Source: Chara braunii
Taxonomy: Eukaryota > Streptophyta > Charophyceae > Charales > Characeae
Reading direction: 5' to 3'
Length of the DNA: 32,459 bases
NCBI GenBank assembly: GCA_003427395.1
Contig: BFEA01000129.1
Coordinates: 1,492,772-1,525,230 of the forward strand
A program made the translations under genes and the position numbers. The notes beneath the pieces were generated by a model. It was given only the letters and a program-made list of their open reading frames with translations. It searched no databases and had not been told where the DNA came from. Positions 26,798-32,459 of the stretch are shown here, in pieces (the first letter of the stretch is position 1; the number at the start of each line of letters is the position of its first letter).

Positions 26798-28369
26798 ATG
26801 ACGAGGTCCTCCTCCTCCTCTTCTCCCCTGATGGGCAGGAAGAGAGTGGACATCGTTCTTCTCTCACGATCATGGCTCGGCATGGCAATCCTGTTCCTCT
26901 TTCTTGATGCGGACAGCTGCACCTTTGCCCAGTTTCCTGCAGGAGCCAAGTCATCGCTACCGGACAAGGTGAATGGCTTGAAGGATGGGCGGCACAGGTT
27001 TTACTGCTTCCGCGGGTTCAAGAGGTGCATGAGCGGCATCAAGCAGTGCATCAAAACGGAGCAAGAGTGCGACGGCGTGGAGGACTGCGCTGACGGGTCG
27101 GATGCGGGTATAGATAGATGCAAGTCCTTTGACTGCACTGCTGTGCATCGCTACAAGTGTCCGAGTGGGAGGATGTGCATGAACGTCACAGCAAAGAGTG
27201 GCCTGTCAATGGCCCGACAATGTTACTACGTGGATCCGTACAGTGGTTTCCTGTGCGACGGTACGAAACACTATACAGACGGATCAGACGAGGACGCCCG
27301 CTTCTGCGCTTCGTACGACTGCAACAGGGACGTGCCGCACACGCCACTGTATCCGCCTGCTGGAAGCAGTGGACCACCGTGCCCAAGAAGACGTTGTCCC
27401 GGCGGAAAGGGCGGGTGTTTAACCGAGAGTCAGCTGTGCGACGGAGTTGTCAATTGCGTTGGCGATGGCGGAAGCGACGAGAGCGACGAGTACTGCAAGA
27501 AGCGCGGATGCTCCCCTTCTAGTAACTCCGACTTGTTTCAATGCTTGAGCGGCAGATGCATCAGTCGCCAGCTTGTGTGCGACGGTAGGAAGGATTGTCC
27601 CGACGGCGATGACAAAGGGAAGTTCTGCGAGAAGATGGACTGTCCGTCGGGTAGGGTCAAGTGTGCGGGTGGGAGAAACCGGATGTGCATCCTGGGGAGT
27701 CAAGTGTGCGACGGAGTGGAGGACTGCCCGGCGGGAACGGACGAAAAGCAGTGCGGGTGCGCTTCTTTCAAGCTGTGCGACGGTGTGAAGCAGTGCAGGG
27801 ACGGGTCCGACGAGGACCCCAGCCTCTGTCGCACATACAACTGCTCCGAAGGGGAGGTCAAATGCAAGGACGGGGTCACTTGCATCAGCCCAAGATCTCT
27901 CTGCGATGGACTCAAGGACTGCCCGGACAAATCGGATGAAGATCCGGCCTTCTGCCGCAAGCAGCACGACTGCTCCTCAGCTGCAGCAGCAGCTATGGTA
28001 AAGTGCCCGGGATGGGAGTACGTGTGGTGCACGTACGCCACTAGCCTGTGCAACGGCCGTGCCGGGGACTGCTATGGGGACGAGGACGAGAAGCCGGAGT
28101 TTTGCAGTTCAGAGCAAACACGCAACCAGCTGGCTGCTGTCGGTCGCGTCAGTTGCAGGAGCAATATCACGGAGTACATAAATGGGGGTTATTGTGACAA
28201 GAAGGTGGACTGCGCTGATGGGAGTGACGAGAGGCATGGGTTCTGCAGGCGGTACAAATGCCCCGAAGGCCAAGTCAAGTGCTACGGCAAGTGGTGTGTC
28301 ACCGGACGCCATTGCGATGGCAAACGCGACTGCCCGGACGAGTCAGACGAGAAAGGCTGCAGCGTTTAG
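26798..28369 (+). CDS. Secreted protein with ten LDL-receptor class A repeats
   Basis: Predicted 523 residues, uninterrupted and GC-rich. The ATG at 26798 is chosen because a purine is at -3 and the sequence upstream is duplicated; 26831 is an alternative. Residues 13-44 give a basic stretch and a hydrophobic core (LGMAILFLFL), a likely signal peptide ending near FA-QF. LDLa repeats (CDG..DC.DGSDE..C): about 70-108, 113-170, 175-233, 238-277, 282-319, 321-344 (only the second half), 349-386, 392-436, 453-483 and 488-521. Several have all six cysteines and the Asp/Glu that bind calcium in the family. Sequons at 129, 348 and 456. There is no second membrane segment, EGF, YWTD or CUB domain, so it is secreted, not a receptor. 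LDLa modules bind lipoproteins or other ligands in animals; the role here is unknown. Expression is untested, and 5' exons are possible. Confidence 0.88.
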   Translation: MTRSSSSSSPLMGRKRVDIVLLSRSWLGMAILFLFLDADSCTFAQFPAGAKSSLPDKVNGLKDGRHRFYCFRGFKRCMSGIKQCIKTEQECDGVEDCADGSDAGIDRCKSFDCTAVHRYKCPSGRMCMNVTAKSGLSMARQCYYVDPYSGFLCDGTKHYTDGSDEDARFCASYDCNRDVPHTPLYPPAGSSGPPCPRRRCPGGKGGCLTESQLCDGVVNCVGDGGSDESDEYCKKRGCSPSSNSDLFQCLSGRCISRQLVCDGRKDCPDGDDKGKFCEKMDCPSGRVKCAGGRNRMCILGSQVCDGVEDCPAGTDEKQCGCASFKLCDGVKQCRDGSDEDPSLCRTYNCSEGEVKCKDGVTCISPRSLCDGLKDCPDKSDEDPAFCRKQHDCSSAAAAAMVKCPGWEYVWCTYATSLCNGRAGDCYGDEDEKPEFCSSEQTRNQLAAVGRVSCRSNITEYINGGYCDKKVDCADGSDERHGFCRRYKCPEGQVKCYGKWCVTGRHCDGKRDCPDESDEKGCSV

Positions 28370-28960
28370 AAGCTGACGAGGAAAGAATCGGCGCGCAGTG
28401 TTGGTGCTCGAGAATCCAGAAGGGCAGCCACTGCGTACTCTAAGGCTCCGGCAGCACATTCGGAGTTCGGTTACATGCGGAGAAAGTTGTGCGCACGAGG
28501 CGAGGACGAGATTCGAAGCGTACTCACACACTCGGACGTATCGGACTGCAATTAGGGAGATTCAGGATGCCCGAAGCGGGAGGAGGAGATTCACCCGCAA
28601 GTTCCGCAACAGATCACGTGCTCAAAACGTCATTTTAGCTGGAATGGAGATCGTCCGGCTGGAGTTCTGTGGCGCAGGGAAACGGCGTTCTGGATTGTTT
28701 TCCTAAAGAAGCCGATCTGTCACTTGGTGGACTGTGCGAGCTCCGTCGCTCTTCTTGGGATTGGAGGTGTTCGTTGGTACTACCCCCGTCCCCCACGTAG
28801 AACATCTGGCGGCTATGGTTGTATTTAGGGCCAACGTCAGTGTAGATGGAGCGGCCATAGTTATGCTACGTCATTTAATATTTTTAAGTTTTTGTTTAGC
28901 AGTTACTGCAGTTGTGAGCAGGTTTGTGTACGTGGAAGGGTAGACAGGATGACAAGAGGA
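28370..28960 (+). other. 3' flank of the LDLa gene, no second gene
   Basis: Probably 3' untranslated and downstream sequence. A frame at 28398-28706 is open but Arg-rich without any recognisable motif, and continues the high GC of the gene; I treat it as untranslated. No canonical AATAAA was found close to the stop. Confidence 0.4.
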
Positions 28961-28968
28961 GCTGGGAC
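28961..28968. repeat. Target-site duplication of element E, left copy
   Basis: GCTGGGAC is repeated exactly at 29565-29572, directly outside the CAGTGC/GCACTG ends of element E. Confidence 0.9.
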
Positions 28969-29564
28969 CAGTGCCGTACCCGTTCAAAGAAACGAAAACT
29001 GGTCATGGAGTTCATGGAGTTCAGGATGTAGGAGTTCATGGAGTTCACAGAGAGCGGGATGGTTTTTTTTTTTTTTTTTTGGCTGGGGAGGGTGTTTTGT
29101 TTTTTATAGGATGGTGGGGGTTAAGGGAGGGTAACTCCCCATATATATATAGTCACAAACAGAACTGCCCGGTAAACCGTAGGCAGAGAGAGAGAAGAGG
29201 ACAATATATATATATATATATATACATATATTTTATGAATAATATTTTTGAAAAAAAAAAATGGAAAAAAAATGCAACGAGCCAAAATAAGCATTTTTTT
29301 TTGTTATTTTGTAAGTTATTTCGATTTTTTTTACTTTTTTGATGTCATCACCCTGTGGGGCTTGAGGCGACGGCAGCTTTTTTTTTTTTTTTTTTTTTTT
29401 TTTAGGCGACTGTAGCTGGTTCCCCCCCAACCCCCAACCCCCCCCCCCCTAAAAAAAAAAAAAAACACTCTTTTGCGGTCTGCCCGTTCACAGACGCAGG
29501 GCCAAATGACTGGCTGTTCATGTTCAAGTGACCGGTGTTGGTCACGTTCAGGGTGACTGCACTG
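28969..29564. mobile_element. hAT-like non-autonomous element E, 596 bp
   Basis: Ends CAGTGC...GCACTG, exact 8-bp duplication GCTGGGAC. CAGTG-type ends with 8-bp duplications are typical of hAT. The left subterminal zone repeats GGAGTTCATGGAGTTCA (28999-29050); the right has GTTCACAG, GTTCATGTTCAAGTGACC and CACGTTCAGGG. Termini, motif and the minus-strand core at 29236-29350 are shared with element D. Interior contains (TA)n at 29205-29224 and long T, C and A runs. No transposase. Confidence 0.92.
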
Positions 29565-29658
29565 GCTGGGACTGCCTCAGAAAATCGCCTAGTAACCTCC
29601 TCTTCTTTTCCAGAATTCTCTTAAACCACCGGTTCCCCCCACGTCGTAAAGTAGGGGG

Positions 29659-29702
29659 GACCGGTAGGCCGATATTAGTATTTCACCTTCGGCCTACCGG
29701 TA
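29659..29702. repeat. Inverted repeat ACCGGTAGGCCGA
   Basis: ACCGGTAGGCCGA near 29660 pairs perfectly with TCGGCCTACCGGT near 29690, with a loop of about 17 bases. A weaker ACCGGTTCCCCCC precedes it at 29628. It may be the remnant of a small palindromic MITE. Confidence 0.6.
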
Positions 29703-29886
29703 GTACAGGGTGGGCCTCACTTTATTCTTGTTTTTGCTCTGGTGTAGGTTGTTATTTTGATAGACACCAATTATTTGCAGTCTGATTATTACTACACGTG
29801 GAAACGATAAGTCGGCCGAAGCTTTCTCTGTTCCACGTGTCAATCGGAGAAGAAACGGCATGGAAGAACATGGGTAGGGAATAAGG

Positions 29887-30503
29887 CCTGGACCCCACAG
29901 GAAAAACCCCAGAAATGTTTCCAACTTTGGGTTTCCATGGAAACCCGGCTGGAAAAGTTCGCCTGTGGAAAGGCGGGACCCCACCGGAGAGGCTGGAAAA
30001 CGCAGTTTCCAGGAGCTTGGAAAGTCTGGAAACTGCAAATGGACCGCGTGGTGGTCATGGATGTCCGCCCCTGCGTCGACAGATCACTTCGTGGGTGTCC
30101 CTTCAGCAGACTTCCTGGCGGGGAGTCGTTTGTGGGTGACAACAGAAAATCCGTCTACCGACCGGAAGGACCACGGGACGTGCAGGCTCGGACCACTGTT
30201 GGACCAGCACTTTCCAGAAGAAGTTTCCAAGAGAGAGATGCCCCCTCCCTAACCTAACGAAATGGCACGAAATTCCGGCGCAAGATGCTCTCTTGCCGCC
30301 ACGACACCACTATACGAAAGTGAAAACACGGAACTCCACTTTTCCGGACAACCTTTCCGACGCGGTGGGGTCTCCGAAAACAGCCGGAACCTCCCACAAT
30401 CGAGTTTCCAGACGGCCATTTTCTTCCTGTGGGGTCCCGGAAAAGTTTTTCCAGGCCTTCTTTTCCAGGACTTTTCCACGATTTTGTCCTGTGGGGTTCA
30501 GGG
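29887..30503. mobile_element. TIR element F with iterated TTTCCAG/CTGGAAA motif
   Basis: Ends CCTGGACCCCACAGGAAAAA and the complement of CCCTGAACCCCACAGGACAA. TAAGG lies just outside both ends (29882-29886 and 30505-30509), with one unexplained base at the right. Both halves are crowded with TTTCCAG, TTTCCATGGAAA, CTGGAAA and TTTTCCGGA. Several long open frames cross it because of this composition, but none looks like a protein. Superfamily undetermined. Confidence 0.75.
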
Positions 30504-30509
30504 CTAAGG

Positions 30510-30952
30510 ATTCGAAGCTGCGTGTTCAGTCCCACTGCCGTGGCGGGGGTTTGGTCTTTCTTTTCAGTGGTTTTTCACGTGGCCACTGTGTGGCCGTGAG
30601 ATGTAATAAATCAAAATTAAAACAAAAATTATGCTGACTTGACGCTTTTTCGGCAAAGCTTGGAGTGCAGCAAGAATCCCGTCTTACAAAAGAGGATTTT
30701 TTTTTTTTTTTTTTTTTTTTTTACATAGAATTTTGAAAGAATTTTGTAATAGTGGTCTAAAGCTTGTCCCCAAGGGCTTTTTGACTTGATTTTTTTTTTC
30801 TTCGTCTTCTTTTTCTTTTGAACTTCCAATCCCAGTGTGCACACTTTAAGCTGCAAGTACACTGTCCAGGCAAACTTTAAAATTGAAAATGACTCATTCC
30901 AAAAAAATGGATGAATACCATTGAATACTGCTACCGGACCAAAATAAATGGT
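30510..30952. other. No feature except homopolymer tracts
   Basis: Contains a poly-T run at 30698-30722 and a T-rich stretch at 30789-30820. No gene or terminal repeat identified. Confidence 0.4.
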
Positions 30953-31006
30953 GGCGCCAGCCAAAAGAAAAACAAAACTGGCGCCAGCCAAAAGAAAAAC
31001 AAAACT
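30953..31006 (+). repeat. 27-bp tandem duplication
   Basis: GGCGCCAGCCAAAAGAAAAA followed by CAAAACT occurs at 30953 and 30980. It is a two-copy minisatellite without evident function. Confidence 0.9.
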
Positions 31007-31137
31007 TCGGCTTGTGTTTTGGCTATTCGTGGCGCGCACAGAAATTCCTCCTCGGCAAAAAGAGGCTCAAATGTCCTTGTGGTTGGGAAGAAGGGATGAT
31101 AAGAGCATCCCCTTGAAGTGAGCTCTGGGGGGGAAGG

Positions 31138-31190
31138 CTCCATCTATTGGTGGGGAGCAACACCTGTTTTGAAATCGGGTTCAGCTTCGC
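31138..31190 (-). repeat. Retroposon 3'-tail copy, diverged
   Basis: On the plus strand CTCCATCTATTGGTGGGGAG (31138-31157) is identical to 19933-19952 and is followed by CAACACCTG...GGGTTCAGC, the complement of the tail at 25634. It shows the tail family extends 5' of the GCTCCCC segment on the minus strand. Confidence 0.55.
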
Positions 31191-31632
31191 TGAGACATTT
31201 AGTCAAACCTGACCTTCTACGTGGATTTAGCAGTAGACAGTAGCTGTTGTACTTTCGCTTTGTTTTTTCTTTGGTTAAACCACTAGTACATCCAAAAAAG
31301 CAGATTAATTCAGCTGCGTGCCCAGCTCACTTGGCGTACTATTCTTTCGCCTTTTACTAAAGAATACCGTGGGCTGAGCACACTGAGCAGTTTGCAACAA
31401 TTTTTAACCGTTACGGCCCTTGGCTCCGTCCAAGGGCTACCAAAAAAAAAGAAAAAAAAGAAAACGAAAAAGCACATTAAGTCTCTCCTGAAAATTTGGA
31501 GTCCATGGACCATCCATAGAATGGACCAGCGGTTCATGGCCTCTGATTCGTTAGGAGAGGCCCAATCTGCTTTAGCGGATATACTGGTGATTTAACACAG
31601 CAATAGATTGTAGGACTTTCAAGTTGTTCCTT
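31191..31632. other. No gene recognised
   Basis: It contains an A-rich tract at 31441-31470. No terminal or tandem repeats were found. Confidence 0.4.
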
Positions 31633-31783
31633 TTAAGGAGAAGTTTGTCGTGGCTAGTAAGGGCTGCAGGACCAATCTTCCAGCCTAGCTAAAGTTTGAG
31701 AAAGGCCCTACTTTTCCCCACTTCCGCTAAGCTAAAAAATTGGTCACGCTTCCCTTACTAGCCATGACAAACTTCTCCCAAAA
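31633..31783. mobile_element. MITE with GGAGAAGTTTGTCRTGGCTA ends
   Basis: GGAGAAGTTTGTCGTGGCTA plus GTAAGGG at 31637-31663 pairs with its complement at 31752-31778, and further with ACCAAT (31670 and 31738). The 150-bp unit is non-coding. TTTT lies outside the left end and AAAA outside the right, so the ends may extend a few bases. Confidence 0.8.
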
Positions 31784-31807
31784 ACTAACACCTTGAACGT
31801 ACAAATC

Positions 31808-31876
31808 AGCCAAGTCTCACTACCGTCTTCAGCCAAGTCTCACTACCGTCTTCAGCCAAGTCTCACTACCGTCTTC
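31808..31876 (+). repeat. Three exact 23-bp tandem units
   Basis: AGCCAAGTCTCACTACCGTC plus TTC is repeated at 31808, 31831 and 31854. The last unit runs into the CTACCGTCTTCACCC terminus of the next element, so every unit carries a copy of the outer end of that element. Confidence 0.95.
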
Positions 31877-31976
31877 ACCCGAGCAGAACACCTGGTAATT
31901 ATTGCCGTATCTGGACTGAAAGTTGCACCAAATACAGCAATAATGACCGGGCGTTCTATTCGGGTGAAGACAGTAG
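31866..31976. mobile_element. Palindromic MITE with CTACCGTCTTCACCCGA ends
   Basis: CTACCGTCTTCACCCGAGCA and ATTATTGCCGTATCTGG at the left pair with the right half (CTACTGTCTTCACCCGAATA on the minus strand; ATTATTGCTGTATTTGG). About 46 bp of each arm are paired, leaving a 17-bp loop. Related copies: 22161-22244 and, partially, 16230-16290. Confidence 0.8.
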
Positions 31977-32295
31977 CGAGGGATAATTCTTCATTATTTT
32001 CAGGGTGGCCACAGTGTGGTGTGGCTGTGAGATGCTCAGTTTGAGACCATTTGACAGAAAGGTGTGTGTGCTCTATACCTAGTCTTAACACCTGCGTATG
32101 GGACTTAACCCCCGCCTTTCCGTTGAAATTGGGAAATATGTAATAGAGATCACATTTGTAGTTTGAAATGGGTAGAAAAGACAGGTACCCGCAATTTTGC
32201 CACTCCTTGTGTTTGAAATGGCAAAAAATACAAAAAGAGAACACTACGGCGCAGTCAGTGTTACAGTTTGTAATTGCATTTGAAACTGCGTTTTA

Positions 32296-32382
32296 GCAGT
32301 TTAGTGAGGGCCCGAGTTTCAATTGCAGTTTAGTCAGGGCCCGGGTTTCAATTGCAGTTTAGTAAGGGCCCCAGTTTGTAAT
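32296..32382 (+). repeat. Three 29-bp tandem units
   Basis: GCAGTTTAGTSAGGGCCCRG followed by TTTSWAATT starts at 32296, 32325 and 32354. The array is flanked by direct copies of CAGTTTGTAATTGCATTTGA (32265 and 32372), so it may be the edge of a larger repeat leaving the window. Confidence 0.85.
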
Positions 32383-32459
32383 TGCATTTGAAACTCGGGC
32401 TTGCTTTTTCTAGCAGTTCAGTCAGGCACATGGCCTTTTCTTTCTTTCCTGTGTCTTTT

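Noticed and set aside
28398-28706. 102-codon frame after the LDLa gene
   Set aside because: Arg-rich, different frame, no motif; best explained as 3' untranslated sequence of a GC-rich gene.
29937-30637. Several 95-136 codon frames in element F and beside it
   Set aside because: All frames on both strands are open because of the repeated TTTCCAG-type composition; no domain seen.
30950-30965. GGTGGCGCCAG as a lysine-tRNA primer binding site
   Set aside because: The match stops after about eight bases and it is simply part of a 27-bp tandem duplication; no LTR or gag nearby.

Overview
This 32.5-kb window looks like a repeat-dominated stretch of a large eukaryotic nuclear genome, most likely a streptophyte. 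The supports are a plant-type receptor-like cytoplasmic/U-box-class kinase fragment, a Ty3/gypsy element with an initiator-tRNA-Met-type primer binding site, plant-style non-LTR retrotransposon remnants, and Tourist-like and hAT-like non-autonomous DNA transposons. My best guess is a charophyte alga such as Chara, but nothing here proves the species. A Nextera junction adapter beside a 702-N gap shows a short-read mate-pair assembly.

Layout. 1-2180: TIR elements, a degenerate tRNA-like piece and element A, which lies between AT microsatellites. 2185-5655: a 5'-truncated non-LTR retrotransposon (RT plus C-terminal zinc-finger region) broken by stops and a frameshift. 5690-6240: two adjacent MITEs and a tRNA-like segment. 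6770-8117: two diverged tandem-repeat systems. 8118-10562: no gene, probably mostly gypsy LTR and leader. 10564-14945: a gypsy element with gag, zinc knuckle, protease and the start of RT, still in one frame apart from eight stops. It is interrupted by a hAT-like element (C) with a perfect 8-bp target duplication, inside which the assembly gap lies. 14946-15696: fused directly to the gypsy is the C-terminal part of a plant kinase that has lost both catalytic aspartates.

15700-22500 is MITEs, tandem repeats, tRNA-derived SINE heads, a second LINE remnant, and a three-level nest of elements (H contains D, D contains B). 22556-25930 holds dense arrays of the palindrome-forming octamer CTCTTGAA/TTCAAGAG. 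26798-28369 is the only gene that looks intact: a secreted protein of about 523 residues made of ten LDL-receptor class A repeats, unusual for a plant-lineage genome. 28969-32459 returns to TIR elements (E, F, two MITEs) and minisatellites.

The genes do not form a pathway. The main biological signals are the LDLa protein and a radiation of short TIR elements. Several elements carry their own iterated subterminal oligonucleotide, some share AT-rich cores between elements with different ends, and three have supported 8-bp (or near 8-bp) target duplications. Stops in the gypsy and LINE fit mainly C-to-T or G-to-A changes, as expected from decay of methylated DNA.
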